This document shows positions 53,423 through 64,000 of a stretch of DNA of 64,000 nucleotides, in pieces. Location: NCBI GenBank assembly GCA_030998225.1, contig JAPYXD010000714.1:930001-994000 (forward strand), in the 5' to 3' direction. How positions within the stretch are numbered: position 1 is the stretch's first letter; the number at the start of each line of letters is the position of its first letter. Below the pieces are notes generated by a model that worked only from the letters and a program-made list of their open reading frames with translations, made no database searches and was not told where the DNA came from. The DNA comes from Diplolepis rosae (lineage: Eukaryota > Arthropoda > Insecta > Hymenoptera > Diplolepididae). Made by a program: the position numbers and the translations under genes.

Positions 53423-55419
53423 ATAATTGATATTTTTACATTTTTTCCATCCGGGATTGTGCGAGCTTCTCTGCATGTCACAAAGAGCTTTACTTATTTT
53501 TTTATCATGCTTAGTGTCAGTGAAAAATGCTCTTTTGCAGTTCCATGTTTTTGAGATAAGGAGGAAAGAAAAAACTCGAGTACTGGCAGAGGAAAAATAT
53601 CCACGTGCCCTCATTTCGTGATCGGTCTTGACCTTAAGTCAAGGAACAGGATACTAATATAAATATTTTCGGGAGTTTAAATGCCACCACTGCTCATGTA
53701 ATTTCGTGCCAGTCCTTGCTTAAAGTAATCAGCTGAGGTCAATAGAATCAACTCGCGAATATGCCCATTTTACAATTTATTTAAGATGACATACATATAT
53801 AACGAGCCATTAATCAGGGGATAGTCTACGATGAGGATGCACACTTTGCCTCCTTGTAAGCTTTATTAATTATTTTAAATTAGGCGGCTGATTTCGAATT
53901 CCTTAGATCTGAGTTTGATTAATTATATTCAAAAATAATATAGAGGATACTGGGATGATTAATCTTCATTAACAAAAAAAAAAGATAAAATGAAATGAAG
54001 TAAAATAAAATAATATGATAAAGTAAAATTAAAAAGGATAAAAATAAAATTAGAATATCAATAAGGACTTCCATCCCATCACTGACCATGCTTAAAGTCG
54101 CTTGACTTTCATGATCGGTCGAGACTCGACAAATACAGCCTAGTGTTATGCGTTCAAACGTTCGCAGAGTGATCGTATGTGATCATGCAAACAAAACACG
54201 TGTTGCCGGCATCGATTTAATTTTTTTTTTTAGATTTATAAATTTTATATAAGGTGTACAACTTTTCCGCTTACTGTGTGACAGTTTTAATCTGTCGATT
54301 TCGACTAGCAATTACCGCTGCAGCCATCTATCGAAAAACGTCGAAAGCAAACTTGTACACTTAATAATAATTCATATATAGATCTATGAAATTAGTTCTT
54401 TGATACAGTATTAGAATCTTAAAATCAACCACTGATATAATAGTTTACTTATCCCTAACCTCTGAAACTACTACTCATCGCTAGCAGACAAGCGTCTGTT
54501 TGAAGTTGAGCTGATTTTCCAAAACAGAGTTTGGCTAAAGGAACCATAACCATATTTCATCTGTTGCAGACATATCAGTTTGGATGTGTGTATTGAAAAT
54601 ATATTACTGGTGCAGTAATATACCTTCAACTATAACTGTTTTTATAGAGCACCCATATAGTTTAGCTTTATCTAAGTCAGCCAAACTCTTTTGCTAATAT
54701 ACCCAGAAAATTGTCTGTATTCACGATAAATTTCTTTCAGTGTTGCGCTGTCTTTTCTCCTAAACGAAGAAGCACATGAAAACCTGATATTTGTAATCCT
54801 AGTCATTATTTCCAATTCACATAAGTTTCCTAAAAACGATTGAGTGATTGAGTTACTCTTAGTTTATCATGAATTATAAGAAATCAAGGTAGTGCTGAAA
54901 AATGCACAATATGTCTCAATTGGGAAATGTATTTCCCGATCCCTGACCAGCTCACCAGTCTAGGAATTCTGAACACATAGGGCACGACCAATTTGTATTA
55001 ACCAGACTTATATTTGACCTAAAATTACAATTCTCCATGTTTAATTTCTCATTAGGGATGAAATTTGACATGATAGAGCGAAACTGGCTTCGGATTCGGA
55101 CTCAGCAACCTCCAAAACGTAGGGCATGACAACTCCGGTTTCTGGGATTGACACCTTTTATTATGGAGCTGTGTTATTAATACTAATGATGACAAGGGAG
55201 GTACTCTGAAGGATCCGACTAAAAAAAGAGAAATATTATTGAAATTTATACAATTGCTAAAACAGAGAAATAAAACTGTAACAGAATGGTACCACTTCAA
55301 GCACTTCAATGACGAACTGATTTAAAATTATATTCATTGATTTTAAGATGTCCCAAATACAGTCTAGAAGAAGGTAACAAAAGGAAGTAATGATAAAAAA
55401 AAGAAGTCATAATAATATA
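53423..55419. other. Unassigned AT-rich DNA
   Basis: No gene family was recognised on either strand; short frames have no familiar motifs. A run of AAATAAAAT-like words (about 53,985-54,050) is low complexity. Confidence 0.45.
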
Positions 55420-55421
55420 TA

Positions 55422-56359
55422 CAAGGTGCGTTCCAAAATAAACGAGACTTTTTCAAAATAGCTATTTATAGTAGCGCTATCCTCTGATGGGAGTAGGAGT
55501 TGGAAAGGTACATCCTTCACTGACGTTCTGTCAAAATTTCATGACCAACGGACAATTAGAAGCCGAGTTATTGCTTTATAAGGGACAGTATGTTTATAGC
55601 ATCGGTCGAAAAATGAACTTCGGACAAAGAGCGAATATTAATTTTTGTTTGAAACTTGGTAAAACTTTTACTAAAAGGTTTGAATTAATGAAACAAGTGT
55701 GTAGTGACAATTGTTTATTCCGTGCCAGAGTCCACGAGTGGTTTAAAAGATTCAAAGAAGGTCGTGAAGACATCAAGGACGACGAACATCCCGGTCAGGA
55801 AAGTTTCGTGATTACACCAAGAAATATTAAAATTGTGCGTGAATTTATAAAAAATGAGCCAAAATCTTCTTTGCGACACATGGAAATGGAATTAAACATG
55901 TCAAAAGATTCAATTCATCGCATTTTGACCGAAAATTCGCCGTGTGAGGCAGCAATACCGTGAAAATGCCAGTTGGCGCCTTTTGCACGATAATGCGCTG
56001 GCCCATCGTTTAACGCTTATCACTGATTTTTTTACAAAAAATCACATTTTATCCGTCAACCACTCACCGTATTCGCCTGATATGGCTCCCTGTGACTTCT
56101 ACCTATTCGAAAAATTGCATTTGGCCATGAAAGGAAAACGTTTTGCGTCCGCAGAGGCCGTCCAAAAGGCTTGTACCGACATCCTGAAGGACATTCCGGT
56201 CAATGACCTGAAACACTTTCTAAAAGCTTTTGGATCGCGAAAAACAGTGTATCGAGGCAGGAGGGGGGTAATTTTGAATAAATAAACTCGAATTTATCAA
56301 AACAAAGCTCCTGTACTTTCTATTTTAGCTCAGTCTCGTTTATTTTGGAACGCACCTTG
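55422..56359 (+). mobile_element. mariner element, internally deleted, with intact ends
   Basis: The ends are perfect inverse pairs over about 27 bp (CAAGGTGCGTTCCAAAATAA at left, TTATTTTGGAACGCACCTTG at right), flanked by TA (55,420-55,421; 56,360-56,361). The transposase frame from ATG about 55,612 has a helix-turn-helix region (SRARVHEWFKRF-like, REDIKDDEHPG) and KDSIHRILTEN. At about 55,940 it jumps, with a frame change, to the catalytic C-terminal half: LLHDNALAHR (second Asp) and YSPDMAPCDFYLF (third Asp, DD34D type). The first Asp and the region around it are deleted. It is not autonomous but could be mobilised by a related transposase. Confidence 0.9.
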
Positions 56360-56361
56360 TA

Positions 56362-57193
56362 GAGGGAAATCCGAAATTTTGAGATATGGAGAATAGTGAG
56401 ACACGTCAATTTTCCATCATACTTAAAAAGTTTGACACATATAAATGGCCCTTATCGTCCTTCCTTTGACCAAGATCATTTTCTCATTAGCGCTCGATGC
56501 GTGTGCACGTAATTGTTAGCTCTGTGCGACAACCACTTGGAAATTTTTCTCAAAATATTTATTTCGTGCGTTCGTGTTTGAATTGTCTTCACAACGATTT
56601 CCGAAGAATCAACTCAGGTGAATATGTTTATAATTATCGCGTGGAAATGATATTATGAATCTCAAAAGAAATTTTTAAAAACTTTTTAGTCAAAACTCCA
56701 CCCATGAAACGTTATTATGACAAACATGACCCATCGATTGACTTTTCCATTGTTTTGGCAGCGACCGAGTAGATCAAAATCCATGAGAACTCAATCCCAT
56801 CTGCAGCTGAACCCAAGAATATGCCACATGCCACTTTAGAACGCTATCTGAAGAAGATCAATTTCAACCTCTTTTATTTTAATTAAAAAAAAAAAATTTG
56901 ATGTCATTTCCAAACATTCAATAAACATTTTCCATCGATATTTTTCTTGTTTCACTTAATTTAGACGGTGTCTCACAATTCCCCAACTTTTTTGAAAATT
57001 TCAAAAACGTACTTTTTGCCAACACTCAGTTTTTTTCGGCAGATAATAATTTCAAAAAACTGCTCGAGCTGAAAGTTGGGGTTTTTCTTCTAGTAACACA
57101 TACCATTTTACAATTTGCAAAAATGATGAGTTTTTTAAAAATTATCGAGCTAGGAAAAAGTCTCTCACAATTTCCTAATTTCCCCTATATAGA
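56362..57193 (+). other. Possible decayed DNA transposon with imperfect ends and HTH-like piece
   Basis: The left segment AGGGAAATCCGAAATTTTGA...GTGAGAC mirrors the right segment near 57,160-57,193 imperfectly. A plus frame from ATG 56,704 reads MKRYYDKHDPSIDFSIVLAA, a stop, then NMPHATLERYLKK, reminiscent of the psq/pogo-type helix-turn-helix that precedes Tigger-like transposases. Evidence is thin. Confidence 0.3.
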
Positions 57194-58430
57194 GAGAAAA
57201 TCATAGCCGTGGATGGTAGAGTGGGCGTCTGTAAGCAGGAACCTTGCGATAACCTGGTAAGATTAGACGTTCTTGATATATAACTCTTGGTCTGGAATGT
57301 AGAACAGGAATCAAAAACGCCAATTAAAAGGATAAAATTCCACGAGACTATACGATGCAACTCTTCAGTGAGATCATACCTCTTGCGACACGTCTCAGAA
57401 ACGACGAGTTCACTATACGCTGCCTCCATGGCTGCAGACAGTGCGTTTGACGTAGGGATCAACTGTATAAAGCCTATCTATCGTTCCTGGTGCCCTGGCT
57501 GACGCTCTCAAACCAGAATCCACAAAAGACGCACCCAGAGCATAAGGGTAGTAACAAAGTTGGACACCCGCTTCAGCACCCTTGGAGAAGGAACCGGAGG
57601 ATCTCGGAGGTGCAAACCTGCAAGCAAACAAAAATTAAAAACAATAGAAGATTATGAATTAAATAAAAGGTAGACACATAGAGAAGAATGTCACAAACCT
57701 ACGCCACGTCAACGTAATAACCCCTTAATGCAATCATTGATCGATAAGCAAGAAAACTCTCCATGATCCTTCTGGACGATACGCGGACTAACACCTCACA
57801 ACGCGATTTCTGTTACTGATGAACTATTCTGAAATCTGTGGCAGTAAGAGATAGCCCAAGAAACTCTCTAGCTAATAAAACGAAGAAAAGAACATTCCGG
57901 CAAACCCGCAATTTGCAGAGAATGAACTGATAAATCCCCACTAAATACTCAATCGGAGAAATCAGAAGGGACAAACTTTGAGATCTCCAGGAGATAATGT
58001 CCCCTGAAATAGGCTAAAACATGAATTATATAAATAAAATTGTTCAGTTGATCAGTCACTAGACGTAGTGAGATGCAGGTTTTACCCGTAACCTAGCAAC
58101 TCTTTAAACGGGCTGGCCCAACTAATTTCATTTCATATTAAATAAACCTGAAAATAAAATATTTTCTCAAACGCTTTGTTGAGCGCCAGACACTCTCTTG
58201 AGTGACAAAATTTATTCTACAACACTGATGAGACTAGAAAACAAAAGATCAACACAAGGCGGGGTCAAACAATGTCACAACAGATTACCGGGTAAATAAT
58301 TGAAACGCCAGAATTTAATCAAATAATATGAAAAGGTTAACAAGACTTATTAGGCTTGACCAAAACTCGATACAACAAACAATATTATTGTAAAGAACGA
58401 AAAAGGAGGCGAAAACGCCTACGAATTCAT

Positions 58431-58452
58431 CGATATATATATATATATATAT
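58431..58452. repeat. (AT)n microsatellite
   Basis: An uninterrupted AT run inside the segment separating exons 2 and 3 of antisense copy C. Confidence 0.8.
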
Positions 58453-58752
58453 TTAAAATAACAGAATTCTCGGAATATTTCCGAACCACGCGACAATATG
58501 GCGGAAACAGTTCATTAGCGCGTCACCCCCCGAGAATACTAGAATTTAACACTGCTTTATTTTAATTAAACAATTTCTTTATCACATTCCAACATACGTA
58601 AACGACCATTAATATAAAAAAAAGGGAAGAGCACTCGCGTAGGAGAGAGAAAAGAGAGGCTAAATGGCCGGTATTTGTAAAGTACGCCATATGGCGTCAG
58701 TATCAGTTCAATAGTTCATTATTTTCCGGACCACTTGCCAGAGAAATAAAGC

Positions 58753-59031
58753 TTAATAAGAACACTCACGCCACCTGTATGATATCTCCAAGCTCCGGTA
58801 CGAATCGCAGGACGAATTCGCCTTCCATCTCTCTGAGGTTAAAATCCGACGGTTCTTTAAAATGCCAACAAACAACGGGCGAAACTTGTCGGTAGTAGTC
58901 GCAGGACGAGAGTGACAATGGCCGACGCGACGCTGACAGAATTCCCGACCTGCCCCACGAATTACACGCGTGACCCAATCGCGGACCCGGAAACAGGTCA
59001 CATGTCTAAAATCCAATAGACGAAGAAACAA
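58753..59031 (-). other. GC-richer possible exon, unrecognised
   Basis: The minus strand has two open frames ending near a splice-donor-like GTGAGTGTT (about 58,762-58,770). One reads CDYYRQVSPVVCWHFKEPSD then EGEFVLRFVPELGDIIQVA. I do not recognise either. It could be a host exon or LTR-related sequence. Confidence 0.25.
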
Positions 59032-59199
59032 CTTGTGCCTAGTATAAAAATTGCCCTCGGCAAATAATTTTGCTCAGCACGCGGTTCTATTATTTACAAT
59101 GAACGGCGCGTGTAACACGATGACACCATTATAACCAATGTTCATCTCCGTCAAACTGTACGAGTTTAATATCACCAAATGTCTAAGATACTAAATATC

Positions 59200-59600
59200 A
59201 ATTATGTTTTATGTCAAGTCCCAGGATTTATGCGCCCTAGGGTACATTTTCCGGGTCACGTGGTGGCATCTGGTCGTCTGGTGCGTCGCTCTCCAACGAT
59301 CGAAGGTGGCAATAATCGAAACGTCGATCCGTCGTGGCTCGAAACTCGACAGGGCGGCCAGTGTTGACATGGATTCGGTGGCCGGCTGTGCCTCGTGTTC
59401 GACGCTGCTGTCCTCCGGTGCTGTTGTCCTCGTGTCGCTCATGGAACAGACAGGACAGGAAGCGTGAGTGCGTGCAGTGCGCGAAAGGTGTGTTTCGAGT
59501 GCTCTCGGGTGACGACGAAGTGCGGGCTCTCGTCTCACGACTTTTTCCCCAGGGACATAACCCCACCTGTCACCGGTGAGTTTGCTTAATTAAACATTTT
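59200..59600. other. GC-rich island with several open frames
   Basis: This is the GC-richest ~350 bp of the right third of the window, open in four frames. Plus-strand candidates: a short exon starting ATG 59,370 (MDSVAGCASCSTLLSSGAVV) with donor GTGAGTGCG at 59,465, and a frame with RECVQCAKGVFRVLSGDDE ending at donor GTGAGTTTG near 59,576. It could be a first exon with CpG-type promoter of a host gene, but no family match is known to me. Confidence 0.25.
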
Positions 59601-60049
59601 CCTTGTGACGGGTAAAATTTACCACGTCGCAGTAGGTATCGCGATAGGTGGACCCGGACAAATGTCATCTTGATTAATTAATACGAAACCATCATAATTT
59701 TCACAGAAATTGGGCATCGCAAAAAATAATAGAATATTACACCCAAAATCTTCATTAAATAATAAAAAAAACCACCAATGTACAAAGTAAAAATGTCCAC
59801 ATAGATAAAAATTGGATTGAATTCACCGTAAGGCCAAAGTTCTCCACGATCTATGGCCATGTCTCTCACCACATGTGCATTGTTGGCACACCACAATGAT
59901 TAGGGAATGATGCTGGAACCCTTGGTCATCAAAAGCTTGATGTGCCATGAATAAAGAAGAACTGATAGCCAAAACGCATCTCTGAATAAAAATTGCAAAT
60001 ATATGAAAATATATTACCAGAAATAAATATGCAATAAGAAAGCCTAACA

Positions 60050-60565
60050 AAAGTAGAATCAGATTCCGACTCTGATCCTGATTATTTAGATTATTCGAAA
60101 CAAACTCATGCAAAAAACACAAAAGAAAAATGCCAAGAAGCCAAAAAATATTAACGGATTTGAAAGCGAAGAAAGTGAAAATTATTTTTCAACCTCAAAA
60201 GATGAAATCAACGACATTGAAACCTAACACGAAGAAAATCATGGAAAAAATTATGAAGAAAATTTTGAAGAAAATTTTGAAGAAGATTTTGAAGAAAATT
60301 TTGAAGACAATCTTGAGGAAAATTTTGAAGAGAAGTTTGAAGAAAACCAAGAAGAAAAATTGGAAGAAGAATTTGAAGAGCCTTATTTTGAAGAAAATTG
60401 GAAACTAAACCGAAGATCTCAAATAAATTCTGGAAAAAACGTTAATGATCATTATAATTTTAATCGTCCACCCCCAGAACCTCCTCCTATAAACTCTCAA
60501 ACAGAAAAAATTATAAAAAGGAAAAATTTAGTTGAATGTCGCGTTAACTATGCGAAAAGATAATT
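60050..60565 (+). pseudogene. Gypsy-type gag/pol linker with acidic EENF repeats
   Basis: In one plus frame an acidic segment (ESDSDSDPDYLDYSKQ, then EENFEENFEEDFEENFEDN) is followed by RPPPEPPPINSQTEKIIKRK and CRVNYAKR, running toward the integrase-containing frame. The EENF tandem repeat is encoded by a GAAGAAAATTTT minisatellite at about 60,255-60,345. A competing lysine-rich frame is the shadow. Stops near 60,115 and 60,225 break it. Confidence 0.45.
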
Positions 60566-61099
60566 ATGCATATTTTGTTTACATTACCAAAATTTGAAAA
60601 TTTACAAAAGGGAATAACAAAAGAGATTAAGCAAGGAAACTACTACCAATTTGCACTGCCAAATGAAAAAGAAACTAAGGACAATTTATCAGAAACTTTG
60701 AATAATATAAAATTATCAATCTACTCATTACATGAATTATCTCAAAATCTGAAATTACGATCAATTAGTATTTCAAAAACTTCCAGAATTAATCATATAC
60801 CTTGGGAAGAAGTGAAATCAATTTTCGATTCAATTTTTTCAAATTCAACTACAAAAATTATAGTTTACAATGGAATAACGCAATATCCAACAAAGGAACA
60901 ACGAACTCATTTAATTGAAGAAGCTCATTATTCAGCATTAGGAGGCCATAAAGGCGTCACAAAAACCTATAGTCGAATTCGCCAAAAATTTTTTTGGAAA
61001 AATATGAAAGTAGACATTCAAAAATATATTCAAGGCTGTTTACAATGTCAACTGAAAAAATTAATCAGTCAAAACAAAAAATCCTATGGTATTCACTGA
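60566..61099 (+). pseudogene. Gypsy-type pol: tether and integrase HHCC domain
   Basis: The 177-codon frame contains a region similar in layout to the tether of the large element (KIIVYNGITQYPTKEQRTHL). It then has the HHCC zinc domain with its two histidines in EEAHYSALGGHKGVTKTYSR and the cysteines in GCLQCQLKK, all four ligands kept. RQKFFWKNM is the aromatic block. A frameshift at about 61,090 separates it from the core. RT and RNase H are not present upstream, so this is an internally deleted relic. Confidence 0.75.
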
Positions 61100-61505
61100 C
61101 ACACCCACTACTGCTTTTGAAAAAATATCAATGGACATTGTTGGTCCACTACCTGAAACAAAATCTGGTAACTTATATATTCTAACGATACAAGACAATT
61201 TTACCAAATATTCTTTAGCAATACCTCTTCCTAATCACCAAGCTAGTACGATAGCAGATGCTTTCGTGAAAAAATTTATTTGCATATTTGGATCACCGAA
61301 AGGAGTACTTACTGACCAAGGCGGAGATTTTTTGACCAATTTATTAAAAGGAGGTAAAATTAAAAAACTTGACAGCCATTATACCGGGTCATATGAAATA
61401 TTGGCAGTGTTAGGAAAAGGAAATGTAAAAATAAGCTATAAAGTCAAACCTACTGTAGTTCACATTAATAGACTAAAACGCTCACATGTGCAAGTACAAA
61501 ATTAA
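61086..61505 (+). pseudogene. Gypsy-type integrase core with the catalytic Glu region deleted
   Basis: KISMDIVGPLPETKSGN holds the first catalytic Asp and VLTDQGGDFLTNLL the second. Directly after it the frame jumps to the C-terminal SH3-like part (GSYEILAVLGKGNVKISYKV and HINRLKRSHV), so the DDE glutamate and its helix are deleted in frame. It ends with TAA at 61,503-61,505. An A-rich and TA-rich region follows; no LTR was recognised. Confidence 0.8.
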
Positions 61506-61561
61506 TTAAAATGAAACGAATATCTTTACTTTAGTTATAAAAAAAAAATATATATATATGT

Positions 61562-61643
61562 GGGTAATTTCATGGGAGATTTACAGTCAAAATTTATATA
61601 TATATAAATGGGTCATTTCATGGGAGATTTACAGTCAAAATTT
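61562..61643 (+). repeat. Short tandem direct repeat
   Basis: GGTNATTTCATGGGAGATTTACAGTCAAAATTT occurs twice, at about 61,562-61,595 and 61,610-61,642, separated by TATATATA. It may be the edge of the large inverted-repeat element that follows. Confidence 0.7.
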
Positions 61644-61758
61644 TTTTTCGACGAAATATTTTTTTTTGCCTTCTTCGAAAATAATCGACATATTTTATTA
61701 CATTCTCATCATGGATGAAAAGGTATTGGTTTTATGTGAAAAATGACTTTCGAAATTT

Positions 61759-64000
61759 TCATCAAATCTTTACGTTTTGAGACCCCCTGAGTCAGAAAAA
61801 ATGGTTTTTACGAAAGTGTCTGTCTGTCTGTCTGTAGGTCGTGTGCGGCATAACTCTCGATAGAATTATCAGATTGAATTGAGCTTTGGTACACTTTATC
61901 GGAGCCGAAAAGGTAAGGACAAGTTCGTTAACCAGCCACATCCAATCAAAATTGAGGGATTGAGCTCCACTTTTGTGTTTTTGAAAATAAATTTTTGAAA
62001 GAATCAAAAATTTCAATACTGGTTTTTGATAGTGCTCATATATCTCTACAAATTATCCCTATAACATTTTCTGATTAAATCAAAATTAGAAATGTTACAG
62101 CATATTCAATTTCGAAAAAAGTCAATATAAAAATTCCAGTTTCTGCTTAAATTATACGAGATACGAAAAAACGTTATGATACAATATTATTTTCTACATA
62201 AAGACCTACAAATTTGAATTGTAACATTTTTCATAAGATGCATATTTTTCTTTTTAATTTAAAAAAAAGCTATTGAAAATCCAAAATTCAATTTTTTAAC
62301 AATAATATGTGAAACACGAAAAAAACGTAAGAATACAAAGTTGTTCGCTTCAAAAAGATCTACAAATTTTGTCTCACACAGTTTCTGAAAAAATATATAT
62401 TTTTCGTTTCAATTCCAAAAAATACGATGAAAATTCAAGAATTCCATTTTTTAGACAAAATATATGAGATACATAAAAAACGTTTAGATGAAAAATTATT
62501 TGCCTGAATGAGGTCTACAAATTCTCATTAAGACATTTGGGACAGGATGTATATTTTATGTTTTGATTTTAAATATTAAAAAAATTCGATTTTTTTCACC
62601 AAAATATGTGAGATACGAAATTAGCGTTGTTCTGCAAAATCGTTTCCTTAAATAAAGTCTACGATTGTTTTTCCTTTTTGAGATGTTTGGAGAAAAATAA
62701 ATAAATTATGCCTGCATATTGAAAAAACTTCAACAAAAATTTAGAAACAAAAAAATCGGAAAAAATTAGTTCCAAATAAAAAAAAATCTGCCCGCTTTGC
62801 GGGCACATTCAAGTTTATTTCTTATAATTTGATACTGAAGCTCAAACCAATTTTACAATAATATTACAGATGATGTGAATTACACATTTTCTCAAAGTCA
62901 CTCTATTTCTTTTTGAATTGATGTGAAACAGGAGATTCAATTTACTCAAGGCTCTATCAGCCTTAAGGAACACATTCTCATCATGACGCTCGCTCTTCGC
63001 GCTCGATTTTCTGTATACATTTTAGTAACTTTTTAATAAATTACATGATTAAATTAATTTATTTTCTTCGAAATCTCTCAAAAGGAAAAAAAAATCGTAG
63101 ACTTTATTTAAGGAAACGATTTTGCAGAACAACGCTTATTTCGTATCTCACATATTTTGGTGAAAAAAATCGAATTTTTTTAATATTAAAAATCAAAACA
63201 TAAAATATACATCCTGTCCCGAAATGTCCTAATGAGAATTTGTAAACCTCATTTGGGCAAACAATTTTCCATATAAACGTGTTTTTTGTATCTGACATAT
63301 TTTGTCTAAAAAATAGAATTTTTGAATTTTAAACGTATTTTTTGGAGTTGAAACGAAAAATATATGTTTTATCAGAAACTGTGTGAGACAATACTTGTAG
63401 ACCTTTTTGAAACTAACAACTTTGTATTCTAACGTTTTTTTCTTATTTTACATGGTATTGTTAAAAAATTGAATTTTGGATTTTCAATAGTTTTTTTTTT
63501 AATTAAAAAGAAAAATATGCATCTTATGAAAAATGTTACAATTCAAATATATAGTTCTTTATTTATTCAATAATATTGTATTAAAACGTTTTTTCGTATC
63601 TCGTATAATTTAACTGGAAAATGGAATTTTGATATTGACTTTTTTCGAATTTGAATATGCTGTAACATTTCTAATTTTGATTTAATCAAAAAATGTTATC
63701 AAGATAATTTGTAGAGATTTATGAGCACTATTTAAAACCAGTATTGAAATTTTTTATTTTTTCAAAAAATTATTTTCAAAAACACAAAAGTAGTGTTCCA
63801 TCCCTCAATTTTGATTGGATGTGGCTGGTTAACGAACTTGTCCTTACCTTTTCGGCTCCGATAAAGTGTACCAAAGCTCAATTCAATCTGATAATTCTAT
63901 CGAGAGTTATGCCGCACACGACCTACAGACAGACAGACAGACACTTTCGTAAAAACCATTTTTTCTGACTCAGGGGTCTCAAAACGTAAAGATTTGATGA
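61759..64000. mobile_element. Giant inverted repeat (foldback element), continues past window
   Basis: The left arm 61,759-62,690 is the inverse of the right arm 63,068-64,000, with a ~377-bp spacer. Outer ends pair TCATCAAATCTTTACGTTTT with AAAACGTAAAGATTTGATGA, and arms share a (GTCT)n/(AGAC)n microsatellite. Inner ends pair CGTTTCCTTAAATAAAGTCT with its inverse. The arms reach the window edge, so the true ends are not seen. No transposase was recognised; the identical 74-codon frames at 61,792 and 63,744 are arm sequence. The spacer has a small hairpin CCCGC-TTT-GCGGG at about 62,792. Confidence 0.85.

Larger units (their letters stand above)
57201..59959 (-). pseudogene. Antisense multi-exon gene, copy C
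   Basis: Homologues of copy B exons are in the same order: exon 2 ~59,990-59,827 (ATG at 59,949 region; CANNAHVVRDMAIDRGELWP in a shifted frame; donor GTGAAT); exon 3 ~58,045-57,703 (LAREFLGLSLTATDF, RVSSRRIMESFLAYRSM; donor GTAGGTTTG); exon 4 57,617-~57,330 (acceptor TTGCTTGCAG; MEAAYSELVVSETCRKRYD, LTEELHRIVSW); terminal exon 57,291-57,201 (acceptor TACATTCCAG; ILPGYRKVPAYRRPLYHPRL-stop). Several in-frame stops and frameshifts show decay. About 1.8 kb of other sequence separates exons 2 and 3. It lies upstream of a gypsy pol remnant instead of after env. Confidence 0.55.

Noticed and set aside
60130..60408. Lysine/isoleucine-rich 92-codon frame
   Set aside because: Shadow of the acidic EENF repeat frame; repetition keeps both frames open.
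61792..62016. 74-codon frame, repeated at 63,744-63,968
   Set aside because: Both lie in the arms of the large inverted repeat and extend across microsatellite sequence; no protein family recognised.

Overview
The window looks like AT-rich insect nuclear DNA made almost entirely of dead or dying transposable elements. It holds R1-like and LOA-like non-LTR retrotransposons (LINEs), Ty3/gypsy and errantivirus-type LTR elements with an env gene, mariner/Tc1 relics, a piggyBac-type TTAA element and several palindromic MITE/foldback elements. The element mix and codon style suggest an insect, possibly hymenopteran, but the order cannot be fixed from sequence alone. I see no convincing single-copy host gene, tRNA, rRNA or CRISPR array. 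Long introns, GT-AG splice signals and poly(A)/(TAA)n LINE tails rule out a bacterial reading.

Layout. 1-978: broken copy of a conserved uncharacterised insect protein family. 1,613-4,390: minus-strand R1-like LINE with a poly(A) tail and its 5' block. 4,470-7,565: remnant of an env-bearing LTR element (env piece, antisense gene copy A, LTR). 8,303-9,290: foldback element with a hairpin nested in it. 9,345-10,150: plus-strand R1-like fragment. 10,180-14,329: palindromic MITE, then ~0.9-kb AT-rich repeat units in inverted and tandem order. 14,331-18,799: nearly complete minus-strand LOA-like LINE. 19,742-21,210: two Tc1/mariner-superfamily relics. 21,956-30,056: MITEs, gypsy fragments, and a foldback element nested in a ~290-bp tandem repeat. 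30,506-36,703: stacked R1-like fragments, mostly minus strand. 36,704-48,176: large env-bearing LTR element. 48,177-50,890: minus-strand LINE interrupted by that LTR. 51,896-53,418: piggyBac-type non-autonomous element. 55,422-56,359: mariner with perfect-looking ends. 57,201-59,959: antisense gene copy C. 60,050-61,505: second gypsy pol remnant. 61,759-64,000: giant inverted repeat reaching the window edge.

The most interesting unit is the LTR element at 36.7-48.2 kb. Besides decayed gag-pol and a baculovirus-F-like env, it has (i) an intact small ORF with a clear double-stranded-RNA-binding domain between pol and env, (ii) an overlapping small CCHC zinc-knuckle ORF, and (iii) a ~3-kb cassette between env and the 3' LTR that carries, on the opposite strand, a multi-exon gene with GT-AG splice sites. 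Related antisense genes occur at 5.2-6.3 kb (again between env and an LTR) and at 57.2-60.0 kb. Their exon structure and C-terminal peptide are recognisable across the copies although DNA identity is low. A ~33-bp duplicated polypurine-tract segment flanks the cassette. This resembles retroviral antisense accessory genes in position only; the function is unknown.

Most LINE fragments lie on the minus strand and most env/LTR pieces on the plus strand, nested and truncated, as in heterochromatic or piRNA-cluster-like DNA. All family calls rest on motif recognition by eye, without database searches.
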